Shown here: in pieces, positions 52,489 through 63,693 of the stretch
Layout of the letters: each line of letters starts with the position of its first letter
How positions within the stretch are numbered: position 1 is the stretch's first letter
Assembly: GCF_040581485.1 (NCBI RefSeq)
Contig: NC_090133.1
Location: forward strand, 11,842,001 to 11,906,000
Length of the DNA: 64,000 nt
Source: Linepithema humile
Taxonomy: Eukaryota > Arthropoda > Insecta > Hymenoptera > Formicidae
Direction of reading: 5' to 3'
Position numbers and translations under genes: made by a program
Notes under the pieces: generated by a model
The model's input: the letters and a program-made list of their open reading frames with translations, nothing else
Told to the model about the DNA's origin: nothing
The model's database searches: none

Positions 52489-54655
52489 GATTTGCCACCA
52501 CATGTACAAGAATTATTAATACGCACGAAAGAACGCAAACAAACAGCTCTGTTTCCTGCTAATCTAAAAAACTTTGCTAGAACTCTTCACTTTCATTCAC
52601 CAGCTGCATACGAAGCAGTTAGACGTAGTTTTCTTAATTGTTTACCTCATACTAAAACACTTAATAGTTGGATCTGTTCAAAAAGATACAAACCGGGGAT
52701 TTCCGAAGAAATTATTAATAATATCTCTAATATTGTTAAGCAAGAATCAGAGAAAGGTAAAAAACTTGTTTTTAATATAACTTTTGATGAGATGAATATT
52801 AAACAACATAAAGAGTGGGATAGAAATACACATTCATGGAAAGGTCTTGTATATTTCGGTGGACAACTAGACGAAATAAAGAAAAATGGACAGCTTAAAA
52901 TTGCCACTAAAGTATTAATTTTTATGTTAGTTAATATAAATGGCGGATTTAAAACTCCGGTAGCCCATTATTTGATTAATTCTTTGAATGGCGTAGAAAA
53001 ATCGATTCTTTTAAAAGATTTATTAATAAAACTAAATGAAAAAAGTATTAATGTAGTCAGTGTAACATTTAACGGTGATAGAGCCCATAAAACAGCATGT
53101 AACTTATTAGGCGCTAATTTAAATTATAAAGATAAAGATCATTTTAAGCCATATTTCGAACATCCAGGAAATTTAAAACCTGTTTATATTTTTTATGATC
53201 CTTGTCATTGTCTTAAACTTATTCGAAATTATTTCGCTACAAAAGGTCCAATTATTTATAATCACAACGAATATATACGCTGGGAATTCATTAAAAAATT
53301 GCATAACATACAAGAGCATGAGAAGTTGCATTGTGCTTGCAAAATTCGAAATAGGCACGTATATTTTTACAATGAAAAAATGAAGGTCTTCTTGGCTGCT
53401 CAAGTTTTAAGCAATAGTGTCTCAGCTGCTTTAAGATTCCTTGAATTTGATCTAAAAAATCAGGATTTTGTAAACGCTTTTCCAACAGCAACATTTTGCA
53501 AAAACTTCAATGATATATTTGACTTATTAAATGTTCGAAATAAATTTTGCAAAACACCAGGCCGAATGAGCATAACTAACGATTCTTTACCAGAATTAAA
53601 AAAAAAAGTTGAAGAATACGTTCAATATATTGAACAATTAGAAATTAATGTAAAAATTAAAACATCAAACAAAGAAAATTCTGTCAGTAATATAGATGCA
53701 AATATTATACGTAAATCAGTTGTTCATAGTGATTCTGTAAGTACAGGTTTTGTGGGTTTTATTATTTGTTTGAGAAACATCTACACTCTTGCTAATTATT
53801 TAATAGAAACTAACATTATTCAATATATGTTAAGCTATAAACTATCACAGGATCATATCGAAATGTTTTTTTCATCAATAAGAAGAATGAATGGACATAA
53901 TAATAATCCGACTACAACTCAATATATGTCTGCGTATAAAAAATTATTGCTCAACAATTTGAATATTATCATTTCTTCTTCTGCAAATTGTTCTCCGTTA
54001 GATGAAACATTACTGATTTCTGAAGGAAAATTTTACAAATATTAATAATGAAAATTCAAAAATTATTTCGAAAAATACAGTATGTGATTTTATGAAGAAA
54101 CAAGACGAAACTCCTTGTAAAGTAAAATTTACTTCCACTCAAATTAATGATTTTCTGCAAAATAACAACTATATTTTTAAAGATAATTATAGCAAAAGTG
54201 AAGATTGGTATTCTTCTGAATACGCAGAAGAAATCATTAAACATACAGCTGGTTGTATTATTCATATTTTAAAACGTATTATTCATTGTCAAAAATGCTG
54301 TGAACTATTAGATGGAGCCAATAGTACTTTCAAATCTAAATTAACAATTTTAAAAAATCGCGGAGGCTTAAATTTTGCATCTAATGATGTAAATTTTATT
54401 TGCAAATGTACAGAAAAAATTATACGTCAATCTGAAAATTTATTAGCTAAAAACATTAATACAAACATAATTATTAAAACATTAGAAATTTTGCCTAGTA
54501 CAATTTTAGATGATAATAAACATTTTCTCGAACAAGAACCCTTTATGGACCACCGTAATCAATTAATTTTACTCATAATACAAAAATATATAGATATTCG
54601 TTTGAAACAGGAAAGTAATATTTTAAACGATCAAAGACAAAGAATACGAATGTAA

Positions 54656-55026
54656 AATAATAAGCTCACGATTTTCAGTGGGCAATAGCAAGATTTTCTA
54701 TTTTTATAAATATTTATATAGTAATGTGCATATTTATATATTTTTATAAATATTTAATAATGTGCAATTTATTTTTGTTTGTACTGTGATTTAAAGAATG
54801 TAACTATTATATATATATATATTTACTAATATATAAAAAACAATATGTAATTGTAATAAATTTTATTTTATTATTATATATATCAGTATATTTATATACA
54901 ATTCCATATTCAAAAAAAGTTATATTTTATAGTAAACTGTTTGCTGTAATAAGTTTGTAATTTTGAGAATTTTTCTTTAAGGTTATCTTTTCAAACTGTT
55001 CAAGAGGTTAGAACCTAAATGCGTTA
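54656..55026. other. 3' untranslated part of element A
   Basis: AT-rich, with AATAAA at about 54857. No ORF. It ends at the TTA target of the Harbinger insertion. Confidence 0.45.
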
Positions 55027-56178
55027 AGGTGCAATTTCACGTAGCGTCAAAAAGCTAGCGGCTACCCCCACTCTGTGATACATTTCCTCTCAATAGTAAG
55101 CTGCCGATAAAACGCCAGCCGCTAAACGCCCGCTACTTTTTCATGGAGCGACAAATCGCTAGTCGCTGTGGATTTATATTTTCTGTATTTTTTAAATTTT
55201 TTCTATAGATTTAAATTTGTGTATGAAACTGACAATTAGGATGCGTGTCAAAGTGCATTTAAACTGTCCGAACAGTATTTTATCGACAACATTACAAAAT
55301 ACATTGCCATCAGTAATAGCTAAAGAGATTAAGAAACGACGAATACTGGTGTTGTGTGCAATTATGCGAAAATTGCAAAAAAATGAAAAGAGACCGTACA
55401 GGAAGAAGCAATACTGGGTAGCACCATATCTAAAGGATCGTCCAGAGCACAGTTTTTATTATGTGTCAATTCCTAAACTGACCATAGAGAATGGAGTACG
55501 ATTCCACAATTATTTCCGAATGTCCGCAACACAATTTGAGGAATTGTTATCTATTGTTGGACCGCTATTGATAAAAGAAAATGTTATTCGAGAGCCCATA
55601 CAACCGAAAGAACGTTTGATAATAACATTAAGGTTTGTAAATGTTAAAATTACTGCAAATTTTATACAAGAAACTTGTTCACTGCTTTGATATTGTTTAA
55701 ATATTATATATCTTTGTATCTTTGCAATGTTCTAGGTATCTTGCTTCTGGCGATTCAATGACGTCAATGTCATACCAGTATCTAGTTGGGGTAACAACAG
55801 TTTGTAATATTATTCGAGAGACATGCGAAGCAATTTGGAGCAATTTGTGTCCTTTGGTTTTATCATCAGTATTGTCGGAAGGAGACTGGCTCGAAATTGC
55901 AAATGATTTTGAAGAATTGTCCAATTTCATTCACTGCATTGGTGCTATCGATGGAAAACATGTAACAATTCAAGTATGTGTTCCAATGTTCACTGTCGTT
56001 GTCGTTGAAACTCATTTTTTGTTGATACAACTGATACAACATTCAAACCAATTCAAACACGTCAATTTTTCGCTCGAGTTGGGCCTTTCCGAACTTCAAG
56101 CGGCAAAACGACGCATCGACCAAAAGCGCCAGAGTGGGAAGAGCCGCTAGCGTTTTGACGCTACGTGAAATTGCACCT
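55027..56178 (+). mobile_element. PIF/Harbinger element, internally deleted, TSD TTA
   Basis: TTA occurs at 55024-55026 and 56179-56181. The ends are AGGTGCAATTTCACGTAGCG and its complement, and the match continues through AAAAGCTAGCGGCT-like bases (~38 bp). A 3-bp TWA duplication is the mark of PIF/Harbinger. It carries the first part of the HARBI1-like nuclease gene only. It lies inside P-like element A and is the youngest layer of the nest. Confidence 0.9.
55217..55975 (+). pseudogene. Harbinger nuclease (HARBI1-like), C-terminal half deleted
   Basis: An intron at 55633-55735 (GTTTGT...TTCTAG) is supported by frame continuity: LIITLR joins YLASGDS. Exon 1 includes NYFRMSATQFEELLSIVGP; exon 2 includes YLASGDSMTSMSYQYLVG, TTVCNIIRETCEAIW and GAIDGKHV with the first catalytic Asp. 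Coding similarity stops at about 55975, so the second Asp and the Glu are missing and the enzyme cannot work. The rest of the open frame to 56150 is terminal noncoding sequence. Confidence 0.85.
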
Positions 56179-56330
56179 TTATAGACAATGAGCAGCGCAA
56201 AAGCGCATGCGCGTATAGACAAAGACAGAGGGGCCCTTATGCAGCGTTCTCTTTCTATCGCTATATCGCGGCCTCTTACGTGCTAGCATACGACTCGCTC
56301 CCTCTAGTCTTATATCTCTATGATTTCCAG

Positions 56331-58627
56331 TGTCTTCGCCAGTATCTGGTGATGCTTCATCATCCACAGTATCCACAGATAATAAAGTGTTGCCATTTTC
56401 TAAAATGTAAGTTTTATAAGACACAATGTAATAAAAAAAGCATTAAATCATAGTAAATCTTTGAAGAAATTTACAATTATATACTTACTACTTACAATTA
56501 TATATACTTACTTTATTAATTTTATTTTATATTTTCAGAGAAGACATTTTACTCGAGAACGCTGCGATGAAAGCAAAGGTTTACGAACTTGAACAACGGA
56601 TAAAAACAGAAAATGAACGCTTCAAAAACAGAATGTATGAGCTGCTGGGAAAATTTTTTACTCCAGGACAGATCCGACTTCTGTTAAATCCATCATTGAG
56701 TAAAGTCAAGTGGTCTTCCGTAGACATCGCAAATGCTGTATCGTTGCGGTGTGCAAGCCCAAATGGATACCGATACATGAAAAATGTCATGAAAATACCG
56801 CTTCCTGGCTTGTCAACACTTCGAAGGTGGGCAAACCGAGTTCGTATTGAGACAGGTGTTCTTTTTGTTGTGCTTGATGTGATGAAAGCTAAGAAAAAAT
56901 GCATGTCTAATGTCGAAAAACTAGTTGTGCTTACATTTGACGAAATGTATTTAAGTAATAAAATAAGTATAGATCGGGAAACAGAACAAGTTATTGGTCC
57001 TCATAGGACCTGTCAATGCGTAATGGTACGTAGCCTTTTCTCGAGCTGGAAACAGCCTATTTATTATCAGTATGATAAATCGATGGATGTAAGCACTCTT
57101 TTTGAGATCATTTCAAAATTGCATGATTCTGAATATACAGTGGTAGCTGTAACGAGTGATATGGGACCAGGAAATATGAAATTGTGGTTGGAATTAGAGA
57201 TTGGCATGCATCCTAAAAAATGTTATTTTCAGAATCCAGTTTGCAATGACTTGCAAATATTTGTGTTTGCAGATATGCCGCATCTATTGAAGTTGCTAAG
57301 AAATCATTTTCTTGATGATGGTTTCTATTGGAAAGGAAAAAAAATAGAAAGCTCAGTTATTCAGAAATTGATATCTTTAAATTCTAAAGATTTGAAAATA
57401 GCACACAAAATTACAGATGATCATTTAACCGTACAAGGTTCAGATAGGCAAAAGGTTTTGCCTGCTGCGCAGCTACTGTCTAATACAACAGCACATGCAA
57501 TAAGATGGTGTTCTGAAAAAGGCTTTTTGCAAAACATTGAGGTTCAAGATACCGTTATGTTTATTCAGCTCTGCAATGACTGGTTCGACGTATTTAATGC
57601 TAAATCCAAGTTTTATAAAGTAGAAGGAAAATGTGCTTATGGTGTGCATATCCAGAAACAAAATGAAATATTAGATCAAATGACTGCATTTATAAGCGAA
57701 TGCCGAATCGGAAAGCATAAGAATATATTGAGCTTTCAAAAAGGAATTTGCGTAAGCAACATTTCCTTGCAACAGTTACTGCCGTACTTACAGGAGAAAT
57801 ATGACACCTACGATATTTCTTACATAACGACGTACCGCTTAAACCAGGACTTACTGGAACACTTCTTTTCTTTTATCCGATCATTGGGAGCCACTTACGA
57901 TCACCCGAATGCTCTAGACTTCAAATTTCGTTTAAAGCGCTATATTTTAGGTAAACATTCAAGTGATTTGTTATCATCAAAATCAAATATTCAAGAAAGC
58001 GAAGAAATCGACCATTCTTCTCCCGATCTTGACGAATCTTTGTTAATAAATATGCAAGCATCGTTAGATAGTAGGAAACAAATCAATGAAGAAGAATCTA
58101 TGCATTGCTGCAATAAATCGTGCGTATGCGAAAATAATAATTGTATTTCATTTGAACTATGTTCTTTCACTCCAACTTATGAAGAAGAACAGCTATTGTT
58201 ATCGTTAGATAAATTAGATATAAGTGACATCATAGAAGAAGAGGCATTAAAATATGTAGCAGGATACGTTGCATTTTGGTTTAAAAACAAATATAGCACA
58301 CTAGGTTTAGAAACGAGACACATGGATGTTCCCAGCGATATAAGTTGGCTTCAATTTATTTCACGCGGAAAATGTATGTATCCCTCGGAACAGTGATTGC
58401 AGATTGCTAGGATAGTAAATACAGAATTTGAAAAATTCCACGGTACAATTCTACGTAAGGAAAAATATATTTTTAAAACTTTGTACAACTTAATATCACC
58501 CAAACTACACGCCGATATTCCGAAAGAGGTGATATTATGCCTAATTAGGACTAGAACTTATATTAGAATTAACAAAATAAATAAAGAACTTGTTGCTTCA
58601 AAACTAAGAAAACGAAAAAAAAATTAA
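56331..58627 (+). pseudogene. Element B P-type transposase body
   Basis: A short exon at 56331-56406 (SSPVSGDASSSTVS) joins by GT-AG and frame to the main exon from 56539 (EDILLENAAMKAKVYELEQRIK, a coiled-coil start). The RNase H-like domain has LTFDEMYL (first Asp), FADMPHLLKLLRNHF (second Asp) and NQDLLEHFFSFIRSLG (Glu), with the inserted GTP-binding-type region between. A TGA at 58394-58396 interrupts the frame, but the same frame continues (LQIARIVNTEFEKFHG) to a stop at 58627. Apart from this stop and the missing THAP part, it is intact. It belongs with the THAP exon at 49897. Confidence 0.85.
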
Positions 58628-59136
58628 TTAAATTTACTAATAAAAAAATAAAATTCTAGTATTAATGTGTGTGTGTGTGTTGATTAATCCTATACCTGCA
58701 TTTAAAATTAGATTATTTCTAATCCATTATTCACACTAATCAAATTAATATATTATTTAACCAAAAATTCTTTTAAAATTACTAATGTCAAATTTATATG
58801 CTTTAAATTTGGCGCTTGTTATGACGTAATCAAGAACAAAACCGCTGATTGGTCATGCGCATGAGCATACCCTTGTCTTTATACCATGATATCAACTATA
58901 AATTTTCAGCACTGGCAGCAGTGAATTTCGGAACGCAGCGTATGTGTAATCCTTCTCGGCAGCTGATGTGTGCAAGCACGTGCATTAAATCACGCCAGTA
59001 TTTGATTATATAGGTGAGTAAAAGAATATTAGAAAATATGTAGATTTTCATACTTTATACCTAGACAGCACAGCATATCTAAAACTTATTTAGGACAACA
59101 GGACGTCTTCTGAATATCCTGTTCATGTATTTGGAT
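58628..59136. other. 3' side of element B and spacer
   Basis: A short (GT)n tract at 58666-58680 and the right TIR of element B (58863-58917) are the only features. The rest, to the start of the large palindrome, is unassigned. Confidence 0.5.
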
Positions 59137-60859
59137 ATATGTTAAAAACCTTTCCAAAAAAATGTCGTATATATTAGTAAAAACCTTTCAAAAAAACTGT
59201 CTTATATATTAACCCTTTCAAAAAAACCTATCCTACATTTAAAAAATCTTTCAAAAAAAAGATGTTATAAATATTTAAACTTTTCAAAAAAAGCTAACTA
59301 CAAATATGAAAAATACAAAATATGAAACTTTTTACAAAAAAATGTGATATCAGAAAATGACGCCAAGTAGGACTAAAGAACTATGGAAAAAGTTGTAAAC
59401 TATTTTTATAAAGACTCTTGTATATAAAGCTGTCATATATATTAATGTTAAATAACTAAATAACTAAATAAATAACTAAATATTTAATTTACTTCTTTGA
59501 TTGGAGTGTAGATTTTATCCTAAATAGTTTAAACCAATCGGAGAAGCAGATTTAGTTTTCTGATTAATATTAGATAACTTTTGTTTAGTACGCGTACCAA
59601 ATATTTAATCTACTTCTTTGATTGGTGTACATTTTACCCTAAACAGTTTAAACCAATCGGAGAAGCAGATTTAGTTCTGGTTAACGTTAGATAGCTTAAA
59701 CCAATCGGAGAAGCAGATTTAGTTCTGGTTAACATTAAATAGTTTAAATCAATCGGAGATTATAAAAATAAATAAGTTAATACGTAAAAAACAAAAAAAT
59801 AAAAATATTAGAAAATAAAAATATTTAATTAAGAAATGAAAAAAATATATTAAAAAAATTAAAATAAAAAGATTTTTTTCAAAATGCAAAAAACACTTGG
59901 CGCTGCTATATTGAACTAGATTGTTAACTTACATGATGTCAACTTATTATTACATGATGTCAGTACACTGAATTACGTTGCTAACTTACATGATTAACTT
60001 ATTTGTCAATTACATGTGTCAATTACATGATGTCAATTTATTACATTATTATTCCTTTTTATTCCTTTATAATATTTTGAGGTTGTAGCAGCGCCAAGTT
60101 TTTTTTTGCATTTTGAAAAAAATCTTTTTATTTTAATTTTTTTAATATATTTTTTTCATTTCTTAATTAAATATTTTTATTTTCTAATATTTTTATTTTT
60201 TTGTTTTTTACGTATTAACTTATTTATTTTTATAATCTCCGATTGATTTAAACTATTTAATGTTAACCAGAACTAAATCTGCTTCTCCGATTGGTTTAAG
60301 CTATCTAACGTTAACCAGAACTAAATCTGCTTCTCCGATTGGTTTAAACTGTTTAGGGTAAAATGTACACCAATCAAAGAAGTAGATTAAATATTTGGTA
60401 CGCGTACTAAACAAAAGTTATCTAATATTAATCAGAAAACTAAATCTGCTTCTCCGATTGGTTTAAACTATTTAGGATAAAATCTACACTCCAATCAAAG
60501 AAGTAAATTAAATATTTAGTTATTTATTTAGTTATTTAGTTATTTAACATTAATATATATGACAGCTTTATATACAAGAGTCTTTATAAAAATAGTTTAC
60601 AACTTTTTCCATAGTTCTTTAGTCCTACTTGGCGTCATTTTCTGATATCACATTTTTTTGTAAAAAGTTTCATATTTTGTATTTTTCATATTTGTAGTTA
60701 GCTTTTTTTGAAAAGTTTAAATATTTATAACATCTTTTTTTTGAAAGATTTTTTAAATGTAGGATAGGTTTTTTTGAAAGGGTTAATATATAAGACAGTT
60801 TTTTTGAAAGGTTTTTACTAATATATACGACATTTTTTTGGAAAGGTTTTTAACATATT
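59137..60859. mobile_element. Large palindrome with ~773-bp inverted arms
   Basis: The left arm (59137-59908) and right arm (60086-60859) are essentially identical in inverted orientation, with a 177-bp centre. The inner junction reads CTTGGCGCTGC on both sides, as in the fold-back at 2828-3528. Inside each arm AACCAATCGGAGAAGCAGAT occurs three times as a direct repeat, and its partial complement CTTCTTTGATTGG twice. Outer parts are built from short TTTCAAAAAAA-type units. There is no ORF. The near-perfect arms suggest recent formation or repair by gene conversion. Confidence 0.9.
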
Positions 60860-60879
60860 CGACATTTTTTTTATAGGTT

Positions 60880-61150
60880 TTTTAATATAGGACAGGTTTT
60901 TTTGAAAGGACGTGTACTTGGCGCCATTTTTTTACCTTTTTTTAAAAAGGTAATTTTTCCTAGATATCACTTGTTTTTTTTTTAAATAATCAGCTTTTTT
61001 TGAAAAGTTTATTTTAATATAGGACAGGTTTTTTTTAAAAAGGACGTGTACTTGGCGCCATTTTTTTACCTTTTTTTAAAAAGGTAATTTTTCCTAGATA
61101 TCACTTGTTTTTTTTAAAATAATCAGCTTTCTTTGAAAAGTTTATCTAAT
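60880..61150 (+). repeat. ~134-bp tandem repeat, two copies
   Basis: ATAGGACAGGTTTTTTTGAA at about 60889 and ATAGGACAGGTTTTTTTTAA at about 61019 begin two copies that share GGACGTGTACTTGGCGCCAT, TTTCCTAGATATCACTTG and AATCAGCTTT. The motif CTTGGCG again links them to the palindrome to the left. They may be extra end units of the same element family. Confidence 0.85.
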
Positions 61151-61339
61151 ACAATATTAATTAGATTTTGCTGCAAAGAGCCCACCACCACCCCCGTCGT
61201 ATTTTCAGTATGCAAGATACGACGGTCCTCTTTGATTGATTATGTTATAAAAATAAATACAAAATTATATAAAAGTTATATCGTTTTAAGGCCATTGCGT
61301 TTTTCTAATTTAATCATCAATTTCAATTCAACAAGAAAT

Positions 61340-62147
61340 ATCAACAATTACTTATCAATCTTCTGTAAGAAAATAATACAGATATCTTTAGCGCCTCTAG
61401 GCCATTGTCTATTTCTAATTTGCGCATCGTCAGCTTCAATCCAAGTGTTAGATATTGCTTCTCTACATATACTTGTGTAGTGACCTTTTTCGATACATGA
61501 TCCATGATGGAATATAGCACTCATTACTTTGTAGAATTGTCCAACAATGTTTATTTTAGTTGTTGGGACAGCACGCAAAGTAAATTTATCTGTTTTTGAT
61601 TGTATACCGTCTTGAACTGATATTAAATGAATGACCATTATATTTCCGATTAATGTAAATTCACTTTTACATAATACGTCATTTCCTGTGCAATTTTTGC
61701 ATGATTCGTTCTGTAATTGATAATGAGAAAACGTTGCATTAAATAATTCATTAAGATCTAAACTTTTTTTCTTTCATTTATTTACAGGAATTGAAAGAAG
61801 GATATTATTTTTAACAATAGTCGTTGTATTATTACAACTTTTGCATCGTTTAACAGAAGTGACTTGATGCTCGATTAAACTTTTTATATAATCATATTTT
61901 GTACAAAGAGCTGTAAGAAATTCACATGCATACCGTTTAACGCTTTTTGAAAAAAAATCTCCTAAACATTGCCGTATTACGTATATATTTAAATTAGGCA
62001 ATTTGTTTTCATATTGATGCATTAATGTATCTAAGACATTTGATTTATCATAATCAAATATTTGTTTTCTAATAGCATTTAAATCAATCTCTGGTCGCTC
62101 TTTTGAAACCATTATCCCGTTGTTGCTAGCAGAATATGGTATTGCTT
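61340..62147 (-). pseudogene. USP-type deubiquitinase C-terminal part with one in-frame stop
   Basis: The minus-strand frame begins after a splice acceptor (TTTTGTTTACAG) at 62147 and reads EAIPYSASNNGIMVSKERPE...LDTLMHQYENKLPNLN, then KRCKSCNNTTTIV, a TGA at about 61773, and on in the same frame to CKNCTGNDVLC. The last part is GHYTSICREAISNTWIEADDAQI, which carries the His box (GHYT) and the following Asp typical of peptidase C19; the paired CxxC motifs would bind zinc. The catalytic Cys box would lie upstream and is not seen. USPs remove ubiquitin. This may be TE-carried or a decayed host gene copy. Confidence 0.65.
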
Positions 62148-62305
62148 CTGTAAACAAAATTGTAATTTATCACAGAAAAGCAAATTATAATTTGAATAAA
62201 TAGATAATAAATACTTTGTATTTTTCTAAACTTATTTGAAATTACATTACATACCACAAGTTACAAGTGTCGTTGTCATTAACAGATATTTTCTCTCAAT
62301 TCTCT
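62148..62305. other. Intron or upstream DNA of the USP fragment
   Basis: No further exon with USP text was found. The stretch is AT-rich. Confidence 0.35.
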
Positions 62306-62415
62306 CTTTGGATCCTACGGAAATCATACGTTTTCAATAAATAACAGTTAAAAATAAACAATTGTATTATAGCTTTGAATTTATAGAAAATGTATGATCT
62401 CCGTAGGATCCAAAG
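62306..62415. mobile_element. 110-bp MITE with 30-bp inverted ends
   Basis: TTTGGATCCTACGGAAATCA at the left is matched in inverted form by TGATCTCCGTAGGATCCAAA at the right, continuing to a pair of GTTTTC/GAAAAT words. The centre is AT-rich. The target duplication is unclear. Confidence 0.75.
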
Positions 62416-63693
62416 TTTACTGATTAAAGTTTAACGCAATCAAAATATCAAAACGATGTTGCGAAGAAGCGAAATCACAAACACAATTCACTCATAACCT
62501 TTCACTTATAACATCAAGATTTATTTTCATATTATTACTTATTCTAGTATATATATTTTCATCATACATATATACATACTTGATTAAATATAATAAAATA
62601 ATAGCGCGAGGCGAGACATCGTGTGTCTTGTTGACATTGAATTGAATACACCGCCACTATATCTATCACCGCCACCAGCGCACCTAACGCCAAAAATTCC
62701 AAACTGTACGCTTCAGCCGTACATCCGTCGACGACGACTGACATGAAAATAGATGAAAATTTAGACTTTTCAACTTTAAAAATTAATATCTTTTTATGTA
62801 CACCACGCACAGCAAAAACAAGCACACTTTAATAACATAATTCGGGTACGCGCTATCGATTGAGCCTACTTTGAAATCAATCGGCCCAGTCATTATTGAG
62901 ATCCGATAATCTCGGCTCGTCTCAACTTTCGGTCTCGCGTAAAGATACACGGTCGGTCTCGCGTCAAGTCGCTTTGCGTTTTATGCGCTACGCGTGAACT
63001 TGGCGCGAGACACTACCGTGTCTCTTGATATTGTGTGCTGCCTGGGTATAATAGATAAAGCAATCGTCCGACATGTAGAAACATATAAAAAGTTCCAAAG
63101 TCAACTTTGTTTTGCATGGAAAATTGTTAACCTGTGCGAGTCGCACAATTATAGATTTTACTTTGGTTATAATTCAATTGTATCAAAAAGTTTCAGGTGT
63201 GACATATTGTTGCAGCGGAAAAAATTATAGAAATAAGATAAAATTTTCTTTAAAATCCATAATTATTGATGGCAGATGAAGAAGATTCATATAAGATAAG
63301 ATTTCTTTTCGTTCTAAATTTAAAAAACTTTATAAATTCATAAATTAATGTTATTTTTTTATTCACTCTCATATGTATTTTATATATTTTTATTTCAAAT
63401 ATAATTTTTATTGGAATATAAACAAGTTAAAAGTTTACGCCTGTTTTATTTGCTTCAAATAAAGAAAATACTAGAGAGATAAAAAATAAATTTTATGCAA
63501 ATAATGTAAAATAGAACATAAAAAATTAAAAAAGAAGCTTTGTTGTACATATGTGTATGTATATATAATTGTTATTTTTAGTTCTACAAAAAATGTCATA
63601 ATAAAAAATATTTGAAAAAAATGATATACAAAAATATTGGAAAAAAATGTTTAAAAAAATATACAAAAAGAAATATGCTGTCAGAAAAAAGAA
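62416..63693. other. Unassigned DNA with a GAGACAC hairpin
   Basis: No gene is supported. At 63002-63029 GGCGCGAGACAC-TACC-GTGTCTCTTGAT forms a hairpin that also occurs in the leader of the element A transposase at 50689-50711. CGGTCTCGCGTAAAG and a near copy lie close by (about 62930 and 62962). The rest is AT-rich. Confidence 0.45.

Larger units (their letters stand above)
50723..54655 (+). pseudogene. Element A THAP/P transposase, four exons, one frameshift
   Basis: Exons inferred from GT-AG sites and frame continuity are 50723-50787, 50911-51369, 51517-51775 and 52489-54655. Exons 1-2 form a THAP domain (CFIC, W, CSDHF, then AVPANI). Exon 3 holds a charged, possibly coiled-coil segment. 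Exon 4 is the P-type RNase H-like domain: FDEMNI (first Asp), YDPCHCLKLIRN (second Asp) and QDHIEMFFSSIRRMNG-NNNPT (Glu). A single shift near 54026 in an A/T run ends the frame at 54045; the text continues as NFTNINNENSKII...FMKKQDE to 54655. Full length would be about 980 residues, close to large P/THAP9-type transposases. The gene looks recently lost. Confidence 0.85.
50456..56322 (+). mobile_element. P-like element A, inserted in element B
   Basis: The left end CATAGAGATATAAGACTAGA and the inverted right end TCTAGTCTTATATCTCTATG (56303-56322) begin TIRs. After a diverged stretch they match again over GATATAGCGATAGAAAGAGA and AACGCTGCATAAGGGCCCCT. The element carries its own THAP/P transposase with introns and is enlarged by a Harbinger copy. 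Flanking 8-mers (GTTCTAAG and ATTTCCAG) agree at only four positions, so no target duplication is shown. It lies in what was an intron of element B. Confidence 0.8.
49663..58917 (+). mobile_element. P-like element B (outer element of the nest)
   Basis: The ends are inverted: TGCCAATACTGAAAATCTAT...GATATCAACTATGGTATAAA, then ACAAGGGTATGCTCA on the left (49663-49732), and the complement at 58863-58917. The left end is followed by a THAP exon and the right end preceded by the P-type transposase body, so both belong to one element of originally about 3.4 kb. It was enlarged by element A. The 8-bp duplication expected for P elements is not clean; GCAGT is shared on both sides. Confidence 0.75.
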
